Shown: one piece after another, positions 8,639-18,700 of the stretch
How the letters are laid out: the number at the start of each line of letters is the position of its first letter
Numbering within the stretch: the stretch's first letter is position 1
Origin: Massilia alkalitolerans DSM 17462
GTDB lineage: Bacteria; Pseudomonadota; Gammaproteobacteria; Burkholderiales; Burkholderiaceae_D
Reading direction: 5' to 3'
Assembly (NCBI RefSeq): GCF_000427785.1
Contig: NZ_ATYR01000031.1
Coordinates: 1-64,000 of the forward strand
DNA: 64,000 bases
Made by a program: the position numbers and the translations under genes
The notes under the pieces: model-generated
The model's database searches: none
Told to the model about the DNA's origin: nothing
What the model saw: the letters and a program-made list of their open reading frames with translations, nothing else

Positions 8639-8669
8639 TTGACCTTCCCATTTTTGGAAGGTCCAAAGT
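8639..8669 (+). promoter_or_regulatory. Second CueR-type copper promoter
   Basis: A -35 box TTGACC (8639-8644), 19-bp spacer and -10 box CAAAGT (8664-8669). The spacer region holds the perfect inverted repeat ACCTTCC-N7-GGAAGGT (8642-8662), the same arms as at 1497-1517. It precedes the copper ATPase by about 100 bp, so both copper blocks should respond to the same MerR-family copper sensor. Confidence 0.9.
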
Positions 8670-8769
8670 GCACTGTGAATGAGCTATCACGCGTAGATAC
8701 GCAACTCTGCCGCACACCTTCTAGTAGTGCTGCAGCTTCGGACGACATCACGAACATTGAGAGGCGACC

Positions 8770-11190
8770 ATGGCTGAGCGTAAAGCGACACACGACCATA
8801 TGGCGGGAAACGGCCACCACCACGCGCATAGTGCGGAGTCCACGCGCCTTCCAGACCAGGCATCGGACTCAAAGCCATTTGTTGACCCTGTATGCGGGAT
8901 GAAGGTTGGACAGAACCCCGAGCGTGAGATTTCGTTTGAGGGCGAGGTATATCACTTCTGCAGCGCAAAATGCATGGTTAAGTTTAGGGCCGCTCCAGAG
9001 AGCTATTTAGCCCCAAAGAACTCAGCCGAGGTGCGCCTACAGGAAGCACCGGCAGGGACAATTTTTATCTGTCCGATGCATCCTGAGATTCGACAGCCTG
9101 CGCCGGGAAATTGCCCGATTTGCGGTATGGCGTTAGAGCCTGAGCTCCCGTCGTTGGAAGATGAAGAAAATCCAGAGCTGGTCGACTTTCGCCTGCGCTT
9201 CTGGTGGACGCTACCACTGACAGCAGTTGTCTTTGCGCTGGCAATGTTCGGCCATATGCTTTTCCCGGCAGGCGTAGCGGGACAGAACTGGATTGAGTTA
9301 GCGCTAAGCACACCGGTAGTTCTCTGGGCCGGCTGGCCATTCTTTGTGCGATGGTTCCAATCCCTCATACGCATGCGCCCGAATATGTGGACGCTCATTG
9401 GCTCAGGGGTCATGGCTGCGTATGGCTACAGCGTCGTTGCCACTTTAGCCCCAAGCGCTTTCCCAGTTAGTTTCGCGAGCCACGGTCGTATCGGTGTGTA
9501 CTTCGAGGCGGCGGCAGTTATCGTTTCGCTGACGCTCCTTGGCCAAATCCTCGAACTCCGTGCGCGCTCACAAACTTCTGCTGCCATCAAATCGTTGCTG
9601 GGTCTGGCTCCCAAGACCGCAAGACGCATTGCTTCGGACGGAAGCGAGGAAGACGTTCCACTTACCCATGTACACGTTGGGGATTCCCTCCGGGTTCGTC
9701 CAGGTGAGAAAGTCCCGGTAGACGGAGTGGTGTTGGAAGGGGCGAGCGCGGTCGACGAGTCGATGCTGACAGGCGAACCCGTGCCCGTAACAAAAAGACC
9801 TGGCGACCGGCTGATAGGCGCAACTATCAACACAAGCGGAAGCCTTGTAATGACCGCGGAGAAGGTCGGGTCAGAAACGATGCTGTCGCAGATTGTCCAG
9901 ATGGTTTCGCAGGCTCAGCGGTCTCGCGCGCCAATGCAGCGCCTGGCTGACTCGGTTGCCGGATACTTCGTTGTCGTCGTGGCAGCAATCGCGGTTATGA
10001 CCTTTGTGGTCTGGGGGCTGTTTGGTCCCGAACCAAGCTGGGTTTTTGGATTCGTCAATGCGGTAGCAGTGCTCATCATCGCCTGCCCATGCGCGCTCGG
10101 CTTGGCCACCCCGATGTCAATCATGGCCGCGACCGGCCGTGCGGCAACGCAGGGTGTTCTCTTCCGCGATGCTGCAGCTATCGAAGACCTTCGGAAAGTG
10201 GATACCCTCATTGTAGACAAGACGGGAACGCTAACGGAAGGGAGGCCGGCGTTTAACACCGTTGTCGCGGCGCAAGGATACGACGATGAGTACGTCCTGC
10301 AGCTCGCCGCGAGCCTCGACCAAGGCAGCGAACATCCGCTAGCTCACGCTATCGTGGCTGAGGCAAAGAGCAGAGGGATTTCGCTCTCGAAGCCTGAGTC
10401 CTTTGAGTCAGCCAGCGGTATCGGGGTGACAGGCGTCGTAGAGGGAAAACGTGTTGCTCTAGGCAATACGGCACTGATAGAGTCTTTGGGCGTAGCTTGG
10501 GCCGGCCTTACAGGACATGCTGAGACTCTAAGAGCCGAGGGTGCCAGCGTAATGTATTTGGCCGAGGACGGCACGCTCGTAGGAATCTTGGCGGTATCCG
10601 ACCCCATCAAAGCGACAACGACAGAGGCGCTGACAAATCTGCGTAACGATGGGATTACTGTCGTGATGGCTACCGGGGATGGAATCACAACGGCGCGCTC
10701 GGTTGCCTCGAAACTCGGGATAGACGAGTTCCATGGCGAAGTAAAGCCTCAAGACAAGCTGGCTTTGGTAGACAAGCTGCAGAAGCAGGGGCGGGTGGTT
10801 GCAATGGCTGGCGACGGCATCAATGATGCGCCGGCGCTCGCCAAAGCAAATGTCGGTGTAGCCATGGGTACGGGGACGGATGTGGCTATCAACAGTGCCC
10901 ACGTCACCCTCGTGAAGGGAGACCTACGCGGCATTGCAGTCGCTCGCTCCATCTCTGTACAGACAGTGCGAAACATGTGGCAAAACCTCGGCTTTGCCTT
11001 TGTCTACAACGCGCTCGGAGTTCCACTGGCAGCTGGAGTGCTCTATCCCTTCACTGGACAGCTGCTGTCGCCGATGATTGCCGCTCTCGCCATGAGTCTT
11101 AGCTCGGTCTCAGTAATCACTAACGCTTTGCGTCTTCGAGGACAGGTGGCTCCGGCGAGTACCCGCGCCATGAACTCACATCAAGGATAG
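8770..11190 (+). CDS. Copper-exporting P1B-type ATPase with YHS and heavy-metal-binding N-terminal domains
   Basis: 806 residues. The N-terminus is His-rich (GNGHHHAHS), then a YHS domain ([19 protein letters not shown]; about 38-80), then a [20 protein letters not shown] metal-binding zinc-ribbon-like domain (about 98-118). It then has eight transmembrane helices with the CPC ion-path motif ([12 protein letters not shown]), the actuator TGEP, phosphorylation site [15 protein letters not shown] and [11 protein letters not shown]. This is the CopA/SilP/CopF class that pumps Cu(I) or Ag(I) out of the cytoplasm. It lies behind a CueR-type promoter and is followed 7 bp later by the ATP-grasp gene. 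Confidence 0.95.
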   Translation: MAERKATHDHMAGNGHHHAHSAESTRLPDQASDSKPFVDPVCGMKVGQNPEREISFEGEVYHFCSAKCMVKFRAAPESYLAPKNSAEVRLQEAPAGTIFICPMHPEIRQPAPGNCPICGMALEPELPSLEDEENPELVDFRLRFWWTLPLTAVVFALAMFGHMLFPAGVAGQNWIELALSTPVVLWAGWPFFVRWFQSLIRMRPNMWTLIGSGVMAAYGYSVVATLAPSAFPVSFASHGRIGVYFEAAAVIVSLTLLGQILELRARSQTSAAIKSLLGLAPKTARRIASDGSEEDVPLTHVHVGDSLRVRPGEKVPVDGVVLEGASAVDESMLTGEPVPVTKRPGDRLIGATINTSGSLVMTAEKVGSETMLSQIVQMVSQAQRSRAPMQRLADSVAGYFVVVVAAIAVMTFVVWGLFGPEPSWVFGFVNAVAVLIIACPCALGLATPMSIMAATGRAATQGVLFRDAAAIEDLRKVDTLIVDKTGTLTEGRPAFNTVVAAQGYDDEYVLQLAASLDQGSEHPLAHAIVAEAKSRGISLSKPESFESASGIGVTGVVEGKRVALGNTALIESLGVAWAGLTGHAETLRAEGASVMYLAEDGTLVGILAVSDPIKATTTEALTNLRNDGITVVMATGDGITTARSVASKLGIDEFHGEVKPQDKLALVDKLQKQGRVVAMAGDGINDAPALAKANVGVAMGTGTDVAINSAHVTLVKGDLRGIAVARSISVQTVRNMWQNLGFAFVYNALGVPLAAGVLYPFTGQLLSPMIAALAMSLSSVSVITNALRLRGQVAPASTRAMNSHQG

Positions 11191-11197
11191 GACGCAC

Positions 11198-12589
11198 ATG
11201 CGACACTCAGACATCGTTAGCGAGAACCAAGTGAGCGCCTCTTGCTTGTCCAAGTTGCAAGCAGAGCAGCTCAACAGTTCCTGCTTCTGCAGCAGCCTGG
11301 ACAAGTCTGTCTTGAAGGCGGCACTGTCTGGTGAAGTGCACGACGACACGCTTTTTGAGTTGATAGAGGAACGATGTCCGTTCCTGTTCTCGGCACGGCC
11401 AGTGTTTATTTCACAGACCCAAGCAGACAGAATCAAGGAGGTAGTTGCGGCGCTTGAGTCAGTCATCAGGCTTCCCGCATACAGGGAGCTCATACTGGCC
11501 GATGCGCCAGACATCGCCAGGATAGGCACCTGCGGTGTACAGGGCGTATTTTTCGGATACGACTTCCACCCTGACGGCGAGAACCTCGGCCTCATTGAAA
11601 TCAACACGAACGCCGGAGGCGCATTGCTTAACGCCGTTATGGCGAAAGCGCATCGAACCTGCTGCCTGGACGATACGCAACTGGCACAGGCGGTTTTTTC
11701 GGGCGCTACGTTCGAGGACCAGATAGTTCAGATGTTCAAGTCGGAATGGGCCGCTGCAAGACCAGCCGCGCCTCTACGAACCATTGCGATAGTAGACACG
11801 CAACCTCATCAACAATACCTCTATCCGGAGTTTCTTCTCTTTCAACGACTGTTCGCCAGGAACGACATCAATGCCGTCATCGCAGACCCTGGTGAACTTG
11901 CGTTCAGAAACGGAGCACTGTGGTGTGGTGAGCTGAAGATTGACCTGGTCTACAACCGACTTACTGACTTCATGCTTGAAGCGCCCGAGTCGCGCCCTTT
12001 GCATGACGCCTACTGCGAGGATGCCGTCGTACTCACCCCGCATCCTCAAGCTCACGCTCTCTACGCAAACAAGCGAAATCTCACCATTCTGAGCGATGCC
12101 ACAGCACTGGAAGCTCTCGGTGTGCCCCAAGCGACGATTGAGATATTGGTTGCTAACGTGCCGTCCACGGAGAGCGTATCGACAAGTAACGCTGAACGAT
12201 TGTGGAACGAGCGCCGCAACCTGTTTTTCAAGCCTGTCGCCGGGTATGGAGGAAAAGCTGCTTACCGGGGCGACAAGGTCACAAAGCGGGTTTGGCAGGA
12301 AATATTGGCAGGCGAGTATATCGCCCAGCGGGTTGTTGCTCCGGGCATGCGAGTCTCCGGCACGGCACATAGTCCCGAAACGTTGAAGTTTGACTTACGC
12401 AGTTACGTTTACGACAGCAAGGTTCAGTGGACCGCAGCGCGCGTCTACCAAGGCCAAACTACGAACTTCAGAACCCCGGGCGGCGGCTTTGCGCCTGTCT
12501 ATACTCTGGCTGACAAAGACTTGGCCGCGGAGTTGCTTGAGATTAGAGCAGCTGTGAGTGAGAGCTGCTGCGCTAGTGACTGTAAGTGA
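11198..12589 (+). CDS. ATP-grasp family protein with Cys-rich termini
   Basis: 463 residues, no signal peptide or membrane segment. The C-terminal half reads as an ATP-grasp fold: LFFKPVAGYGGKAAYRG (nucleotide-binding lysine and glycine loop), then KFDLRSYVYDSKVQWTAARV and TTNFRTPGGGFAPVY. The N-terminal half has a pre-ATP-grasp look (GLIEINTNAGGALLNAV). Both ends carry clustered cysteines: NSSCFCSS near residue 30 and SESCCASDCK at the terminus. It starts 7 bp after the copper ATPase, so it is in the same transcript. ATP-grasp enzymes ligate carboxylates to amines or thiols; substrate unknown. A copper-related peptide or thiol ligase is a guess from context. Confidence 0.7.
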   Translation: MRHSDIVSENQVSASCLSKLQAEQLNSSCFCSSLDKSVLKAALSGEVHDDTLFELIEERCPFLFSARPVFISQTQADRIKEVVAALESVIRLPAYRELILADAPDIARIGTCGVQGVFFGYDFHPDGENLGLIEINTNAGGALLNAVMAKAHRTCCLDDTQLAQAVFSGATFEDQIVQMFKSEWAAARPAAPLRTIAIVDTQPHQQYLYPEFLLFQRLFARNDINAVIADPGELAFRNGALWCGELKIDLVYNRLTDFMLEAPESRPLHDAYCEDAVVLTPHPQAHALYANKRNLTILSDATALEALGVPQATIEILVANVPSTESVSTSNAERLWNERRNLFFKPVAGYGGKAAYRGDKVTKRVWQEILAGEYIAQRVVAPGMRVSGTAHSPETLKFDLRSYVYDSKVQWTAARVYQGQTTNFRTPGGGFAPVYTLADKDLAAELLEIRAAVSESCCASDCK

Positions 12590-12727
12590 CCAGGCGCAGC
12601 GCTGATGAGCAATGGACGAATAGCTGACTGGGACGTCATTAAGGCAGGGCAGAAGTCTTACCTTACGCTTTAAAAGCACATGAGTTCACACGTGCCCCAG
12701 TGAAAATCTACACGAGCGCGGGTTACT

Positions 12728-13021
12728 TCACTTGATAAGGAATTCTTCCTTATTTCTGCCGCTGAGCCAACGAGGCGCGCGGCCACGGCCTGTCCAGGTT
12801 GCTCCAGAATCTGGGTCGCGGTACTTGGCTTGAACCGTTCCCTTCTTCTCCGCCGACTTTGTCTTCTTGTTTGATTCGGCGAAGTCTAAGGGCGAAAGTT
12901 TATGTGCATCCATGAGCTCACGAACTTTGCGACGAGCTTCAACGAGTTCATCTTGGCGTGCTTGCTCGGCGAGCGCCTGCAATTTTGCGATTTGTTCCTG
13001 ATATTCTTGATAGGTAGGCAT
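12728..13021 (-). CDS. H-NS-family nucleoid protein
   Basis: 97 residues from ATG at 13021 (an upstream in-frame ATG at 13054 adds 11 residues without family character). An N-terminal coiled-coil oligomerisation region (YQEQIAKLQALAEQARQDEL) is followed by the H-NS C-terminal DNA-binding motif: YRDPDSGATWTGRGRAPRWL matches the YRxPxxxxTWxGxGRxPxWL consensus, including the GRGRAP AT-hook-like core. Such proteins silence AT-rich foreign DNA, and island-borne copies are common. It is a single gene, convergent with the copper block upstream. Confidence 0.93.
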   Translation of the reverse strand: MPTYQEYQEQIAKLQALAEQARQDELVEARRKVRELMDAHKLSPLDFAESNKKTKSAEKKGTVQAKYRDPDSGATWTGRGRAPRWLSGRNKEEFLIK

Positions 13022-13213
13022 AGAGGACCTTTGGTGGTATGTAATAGTCAGCAATTTACCACGCCGGAGCTTTAGCGAAGTAAACCCTTGCCGTCGCCAG
13101 TCGCACCGCTTGCGATGAGTTAAGCCGAGTGTTCCTCATTGTTCTCAGGCTTCGAAAAAGCCTACACGCCAGTTCAACTGGCACGAGGTGCTTTGGCACT
13201 GGCAAAGTCCTGC

Positions 13214-14209
13214 TTATGAACGATAGTTCAACTCAATTGTCGAATGAACTATCTCCTCGTGTATCGAAAGCTGCTCGCGCACTCTTTCCGCAGTAAGGGT
13301 TGGGTCACGCGTGACCACGCTCAATGCGCAAGAGTAGCCTTGCCGGCCGACTCGCCACACGTGGAGGTCGACAATCCTAGTATCGCTATTTCCTGCGTTC
13401 GCTTCGACTACCTCACGAATCTCTTCGACCACTGGGGCGTCCATCTCGCGGTCGAGCAGAACCTTACCGGACTCTTTCATGAGGTTCTTAGCCCAAATCG
13501 CAACTAGGACGGCGCCCACGATACCCATTGCTGGGTCCAGCCAGGCCCATCCAAACATCCAACCGCCCACAAGCGCGGCAATCGCGAGTACCGAGGTGGC
13601 GGCGTCAGCGACAACGTGGATATACGCCGACTTCAGATTTAAGTCGTGGTGATTGCCATGGTCGTACGCGTCATGGTGGTCGCCGCCGTGATGGTGGTCA
13701 TGCTCTCCATGATGGTGGTGTGCGCCTCCCAAGATAACAGCACAGACGACATTCACGACAAGTCCAATGACCGCAATGATGATTGCTTCGCGATAGTGAA
13801 TTGGCGCCGGCGAAAAAATTCGCTCGACTGAGCTGACCGCCATCAAGACAGCGATGCCAATCAGAGAGACCGCGCTAGTATACCCGGCCAAGATTTCAAT
13901 CTTCCAGGTTCCAAACGCGAATCGAGGGTCATTCGCGTATTTGCGGGCAGCTGAGTACGCGAAAGCACTAAGCCCGATTGCGAGGGCATGCGAGCTCATG
14001 TGCCACCCGTCCGCAAGCAGTGCCATCGAATTTAGCCACCAGCCAGCGACGATTTCGATAACCATCATCACTGCAGTAATCCACATGACTATTCGCGTTC
14101 CGCGCTCACCCGCCTGGCTACCCTTGTCGAAATTATGTGTGTGAACCCATGGGGAGAGGTCGTCGTTCTGCAGGCTAATCTTCATGGCGTTTGTGTGCTG
14201 ACCAGTCAT
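13214..14209 (-). CDS. dmeF: DmeF-type cation diffusion facilitator
   Basis: 331 residues with six predicted transmembrane helices. The CDF signature (LLADGWHMSSHALAIGLSAF) holds the His/Asp metal site of helix 2. A long His loop (GGAHHHHGEHDHHHGGDHH, about residues 160-185) lies between helices 4 and 5, typical of DmeF Co/Ni exporters. It should export Co(II)/Ni(II) in exchange for protons. Its ATG overlaps the stop of the upstream DUF1289 gene (ATGA at 14206-14209), placing it third in the dmeR operon. An internal ATG (MKISLQ) is an alternative start. Confidence 0.92.
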   Translation of the reverse strand: MTGQHTNAMKISLQNDDLSPWVHTHNFDKGSQAGERGTRIVMWITAVMMVIEIVAGWWLNSMALLADGWHMSSHALAIGLSAFAYSAARKYANDPRFAFGTWKIEILAGYTSAVSLIGIAVLMAVSSVERIFSPAPIHYREAIIIAVIGLVVNVVCAVILGGAHHHHGEHDHHHGGDHHDAYDHGNHHDLNLKSAYIHVVADAATSVLAIAALVGGWMFGWAWLDPAMGIVGAVLVAIWAKNLMKESGKVLLDREMDAPVVEEIREVVEANAGNSDTRIVDLHVWRVGRQGYSCALSVVTRDPTLTAERVREQLSIHEEIVHSTIELNYRS

Positions 14210-14382
14210 TTCCCTGTCAGCTTTTTCTCGCGTCTTCCGCGCTCATTGATAATTTGATGACGGGTGTGGTCCGTCATCTTTTTCCAGCCCTGCGCCTCAG
14301 GTCGCGTCCGTAGGCAGCCTGTACAGTAGCCTGTACGACCGTCGAACTTGCACAGGTCAACGCATGGTGATTTGACAGCCAT
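14206..14382 (-). CDS. DUF1289 small zinc-ribbon-like protein
   Basis: A 58-residue gene easily missed because of size. The sequence begins MAVKSPCVDLCKFDGRTGYC and continues TGCLRTRPEAQGW, the DUF1289 pattern of four cysteines (7, 11, 20, 23), C-x3-C-x8-C-x2-C, followed by a basic helical tail. It starts 7 bp after the dmeR stop, and its TGA overlaps the dmeF ATG, so it is coupled to both. DUF1289 proteins are probably small metal-binding proteins of unknown role. Placement inside a Ni/Co regulator-exporter operon is unusual and suggests a metal-related function. Confidence 0.88.
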   Translation of the reverse strand: MAVKSPCVDLCKFDGRTGYCTGCLRTRPEAQGWKKMTDHTRHQIINERGRREKKLTGK

Positions 14383-14389
14383 TGCTCGC

Positions 14390-14668
14390 TCACTTCAGGT
14401 ATGAGCGGACAACATCGATGAGCTCATCTGCACCTTGAGCGCGCTCCTCGTCACTCTGAATTGATGGGCTAGCTACATGTTCGCGGATGTGGTCTTCAAT
14501 GACCTCGGCCATTAAACCGTTCATCGCTCCCCGGGCGCCCGCTAACAGGTGCAGGACTTCTGTGCAACCGCTCTCAGATTCTAACGCTCGCTCGACGGCT
14601 TCGAGCTGGCCGCGGATGCGACGAACTCGGTTGACCAATTTTTCCTTCTGACGGCTTGTATGTGACAT
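14390..14668 (-). CDS. dmeR: RcnR/DmeR-family Ni/Co-responsive repressor
   Basis: 92 residues, all-helical FrmR/RcnR/CsoR family. The four RcnR metal ligands are in register: His3 (MSHTSR), Cys35 (SGCTEVLH), His60 and His64 (EDHIREHV). This set is diagnostic of nickel/cobalt sensing rather than Cu(I) (CsoR) or formaldehyde (FrmR). Ribosome site GGGGGTG lies just before the ATG. It is first in an operon with a DUF1289 gene and dmeF, and should be released from DNA by Co or Ni, allowing export. Confidence 0.92.
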   Translation of the reverse strand: MSHTSRQKEKLVNRVRRIRGQLEAVERALESESGCTEVLHLLAGARGAMNGLMAEVIEDHIREHVASPSIQSDEERAQGADELIDVVRSYLK

Positions 14669-14712
14669 TTCACCCCCTAAGCTTAAATGATAGCATAGGG
14701 GGGTAGGGTATG
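14669..14712 (-). promoter_or_regulatory. Promoter/operator of the dmeR operon
   Basis: Upstream of dmeR, a G/C tract flanked by AT-rich arms (ATAGCATAGGGGGGTAGGG on the + strand, 14690-14708) resembles the TACT-G6-AGTA-like operators bound by RcnR/DmeR proteins. On the minus strand it abuts -10-like sequences TATGCT/TATCAT. A second G5 run (14671-14675 region) doubles as the ribosome site. Confidence 0.55.
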
Positions 14713-14748
14713 TCCCCGCATCTTGGCGCGAGGTCTTCGACGCCTAAA

Positions 14749-15684
14749 CTAATGCGTATGTCCGGCATGCGGGTCGTTAGATAGCTTGTCTGAGAAGTGA
14801 AACTGTTCGTCTATTTGATGACACGGCGTCAGTTCACCCTGTACGGTGATATGCGCAATACCGAATTTCTCGAACATGACCTGCCTTACCGTGTGTTGAA
14901 TTGTTGCCGGCAATACTTCATCGTGGTGTACAAGGTGAACAGTCATGCTAGTTTTCCCGCTGCTGATGGCCCAGACGTGCAAGTCATGGAAGCTAATGAC
15001 GCCTGGAACTGCACTCAACGCAGCGCCCAAATCGTCGATATCGATTTCTTCAGGAACACCCTCCAGCAAGATGTTTACGCTCGCCCTTAGGAGGGCCCAT
15101 GTGCGGGGTAGAACCCATATTCCGATAGCAACCGCGACCGCAGAGTCAACCCATGTCCAGCCTGTGTATCGGATGACCAGTGCGCCGCCGATGACGCCGG
15201 CCGACCCTAACAGGTCACTCCAAACCTCTAGGTACGCCCCTTTCATGTTGAGGTTCTTATCTTTGCCAGACTTCAGAATGCTGATACTGACTATGTTTGC
15301 GACCAGGCCTACCGCTGCATACGCTAGCATGCTGATGGATTGAATTTCAGGAGGATTACCTAAGCGCTGATAGGCCTCGTAAAGGATATAGATGGCCACC
15401 CCAAACAGCATCAACGCGTTGAACGCTGCCGCCAGAATTTCAAACCGGTAGTAGCCGAAGCTGCGTTTTCGGTCGGCGGCCCGCTGGCCTATGCGAATTG
15501 CAACAAGCGCAATTGCGAGCGCCGCAGCATCAGTCAACATGTGGGCTGCATCAGATATAAGCGCCAGACTCCCCGTGACGATACCTCCGACTGTTTCAGC
15601 AACCAAAACGCTACTCGTTAAACCAAGGGCTATCCACAATGCCCGTTCACTACTACCCGACGCGTGGTCGTGTTCAGCACTCAT
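14749..15684 (-). CDS. czcD: CzcD cation diffusion facilitator
   Basis: 311 residues, six transmembrane helices, with a short His-poor loop, unlike dmeF nearby. The helix-2 metal site is SDAAHMLTDAAALA and the helix-5 site VWSDLLGSAGV (paired His/Asp). Short His motifs flank both ends (EHDHASG, DPHAGHTH). CzcD exports Zn/Cd/Co by proton antiport and modulates the Czc system. It is the last gene of the czcICBAD order on this strand, 57 bp after czcA with a hairpin in between. Confidence 0.93.
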   Translation of the reverse strand: MSAEHDHASGSSERALWIALGLTSSVLVAETVGGIVTGSLALISDAAHMLTDAAALAIALVAIRIGQRAADRKRSFGYYRFEILAAAFNALMLFGVAIYILYEAYQRLGNPPEIQSISMLAYAAVGLVANIVSISILKSGKDKNLNMKGAYLEVWSDLLGSAGVIGGALVIRYTGWTWVDSAVAVAIGIWVLPRTWALLRASVNILLEGVPEEIDIDDLGAALSAVPGVISFHDLHVWAISSGKTSMTVHLVHHDEVLPATIQHTVRQVMFEKFGIAHITVQGELTPCHQIDEQFHFSDKLSNDPHAGHTH

Positions 15685-15707
15685 AAAGCCTCCAATGTTC
15701 GTGAAGA

Positions 15708-15732
15708 GGGGCTCACAGCCACAATGAGCCCC
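15708..15732. terminator. Stem-loop between czcA and czcD
   Basis: Perfect 8-bp stem GGGGCTCA / TGAGCCCC with a 9-base loop. The T-rich run follows on the + strand (TTTGATTTTTT), not on the strand of the czc genes. It may therefore act as an RNA-stabilising or attenuating hairpin between czcA and czcD rather than a strong terminator for them. Confidence 0.5.
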
Positions 15733-15741
15733 TTTGATTTT

Positions 15742-18700
15742 TTAGGTTGTTACCAAGTGCTCGTTGCCTTTTGACGCCGCGATGTCGACATCTTCTTCTT
15801 TTCGATATGCGAAGCGGTACAGCAGAGGTAGGACAAGTAGCGTCAACGCAGTCGAGGAAAGAATTCCGCCTATAACAACTGTCGCTAAGGGGCGTTGTAC
15901 CTCGGCGCCTGTCCCTGTGGCGATAGCCATCGGTACGAAACCAAGTGATGCAACCATCGCTGTCATAAGGACAGGGCGGAGCCGCGTAAGAGCGCCGAGT
16001 CCAATTGCTTCGTCCAGAGACATGCCTTCTTCACGAAGGCTGCGAATGAACGAAATCATGACCAGGCCATTAAGCACTGCAACGCCTGACAAAGCGATGA
16101 AGCCGACTGCTGCGGAGATTGAGAAGGGGATTCCCCGAAGCCAGAGTGCAAGTACCCCCCCGGTAAGCGCAAAAGGAATGCCTGAAAACACAATCAGTCC
16201 GTCACGGAGATTGCCGAACATGGCGAAGAGCAGAGTGAACACTAGAAGCAGAGCTAGTGGAACCACCACCTTCAAACGGCCGGCAGCCGACTCCAGTTGC
16301 TCGAATTGCCCGCCCCATACTGTCCAGTACCCGGCCGGTATTGACACGGACTTTTCAATCGACGCTTGAGCTTCGGTCACGAACGAGCCAATGTCTCGTC
16401 CGCGAACGTTCGCAGACACGACAACGCGCCGCTTTCCGCTTTCTCGACTAATCTGGTTAGGCCCAGGGCCAACCTCCAGAGTTGCAACCTCACTTAATGG
16501 AATAAAACGTGGACCAGAGGTCGATTGCTCCGAGCCGGGTAGCGCTATTGGCAGACGTCTCATCGTCTCAAGGTCGTTTCTCGTACCCTCTGGGAGGCGC
16601 ACCACGATATCGAACTGACGGTCGCCTTCAAAGACGGTCCCTGCTTCAGTTCCGCCGACGGCAGTGGCTACCGCCTTCTGGACATCACTGATGTCTAGGC
16701 CATAGCGGGATGCTTTGCCTCGGTCGATATTGACCGTTAACGTAGGCAAGCCGCTAGCTTGCTCAACCTTTACATCAGTAGCGCCAGGAACCTTCGACAG
16801 GGCAGTGGACAGCCGAGCTCCGGTCGCGGTAAGCACCTCCATATCGTCACCGAACACTTTGACCGCGACATCGCTTCGCACCCCCGAAATCAGTTCGTTA
16901 AACCGGAGCTGGATAGGCTGAGAAAACTCGTACGCATTACCAGGCAGAGTCGCTGCCGTTGCTTGAATCGCCTCGAGCAACTCGTCACGGGACTTCTTGG
17001 GTTTAGGCCACTGTGACTCCGGCTTGAGCATCACGTATCCGTCGGACATGGTTGGTGGCATAGGGTCGGACGCCACCTCAGATGTTCCAGTACGGGCAAA
17101 CACGCGCTCAATTTCCGGATGCTTGGCTTTAAGTTCCCGTTCTAGCTGAGCTTGCATAGTGACTGTTTGGGACAAGCTAGTGCCTGGGATGCGGTTTGCG
17201 TTGATGGCAAAGTCGCCCTCGTTCAGGCTTGGCGCAAACTCGCTGCCAAGACGCGTCGCTAGGAGGCCCGAGAGTACGATGCTGACTACTGCGAAAGTAA
17301 TGACAACGGCACCGTTAGCCATGACCTTGCGAAGGAGCGGCTCGTAGAGTCGCGTGGCTTGGTGCATCAACCTGCTTTCCTTTTCCGCCACCGACTTACC
17401 AATGAACAGCGCTACGGCCGCGGGAACGAAAGTAATTGAAAGAATCATCGCCCCAAGCAGTGCGATGACGACAGTTATCGCCATCGGATGGAACATCCTG
17501 CCCTCGACACCGGAAAGCGCAAAGATAGGCAGGTAGACCACCATGATGATGAGCTGGCCGAAGAGTAGCGGCCGGCGCGCTTCGCGCGACGCAGCGAAAA
17601 CCTCTTCGAAGCGTTCGGCTCGAGTCAGAGGGCGGCCGAGCCGTCCCTGTGCTTCTGCAAGTTTTCGCACGCAGTTTTCGACGATAACCACCGCCCCGTC
17701 GATGATGATGCCGAAGTCTAGGGCGCCCAAGCTGAGCAAATTAGCGCTGACCTTGTACGTGACCATGCCTGTAAAGGTGAAGAGCATCGAAAGAGGTATG
17801 ACCATCGCAGCGATGATTGCAGCGCGGATGTTTCCCAGGAAGAGAAACAGCACTGCGACGACGAGCAACGCGCCTTCTACCAAGTTCTTCTTGACGGTAT
17901 TAATGGCCTTATCGACCAGCACCGTTCGGTCATAGACCGTTATTGCATTCACGCCCTTTGGAAGTGTTCGGTTAATTTCCTTCATCTTCAGGTCGACCGC
18001 CTGGGAAACAGCGCGGCTGTTCTGACCGATAAGCATGAAGACCGTTCCAAGCACCACCTCGCGCCCGTTGTCAGTCGCGGCGCCCGTACGAAGCTCTTGG
18101 CCAATACTTACTTCAGCCACATCCCGAACGCGAATCGGAATTCCCTGAGAGGTTCCAAGGGTGATACTTGCAATCTCATCAAGCGACCGTACCTGTCCCG
18201 GTGCGCGAACCAGAAGCTGTTCGCCGCGACGTTCGATATACCCGGCTCCCGCCGTGCTGTTGTTACGGTCTATCGCTTCCACAATGTCCTTCATCGTGAA
18301 ACCGTATGCGGCCAAGCGCTGCGGATTGGGGGCCACGTGGTACTCCTTCACGTATCCACCAATGGAATTGACCTCAGTGACACCAGGCACAACGCGAAGC
18401 TGCGGCTTGATAATCCAGTCTTGGACCTCCCGAAGGTCTGTCGGCGTGTACGGTGTCCCATCGGGCTTGCGTGCGTTCTCATCAGCCTCTACTGTCCAGA
18501 GGTAGATTTCTCCGAGCCCCGTCGAAATGGGGCCCATTTCCGGGGTGACGCCTGTTGGTAGGCGCTCCTTTGCCTCCTGCAGCTTTTCGTTCACGAGCTG
18601 CCGGGCAAAGTAGATGTCGGTCCCGTCTTTGAACGTCACCGTCACTTGCGAAAGTCCGTAACGAGAAATGGACCTTGTCTGCTCAAGATTCGGCAGACCA

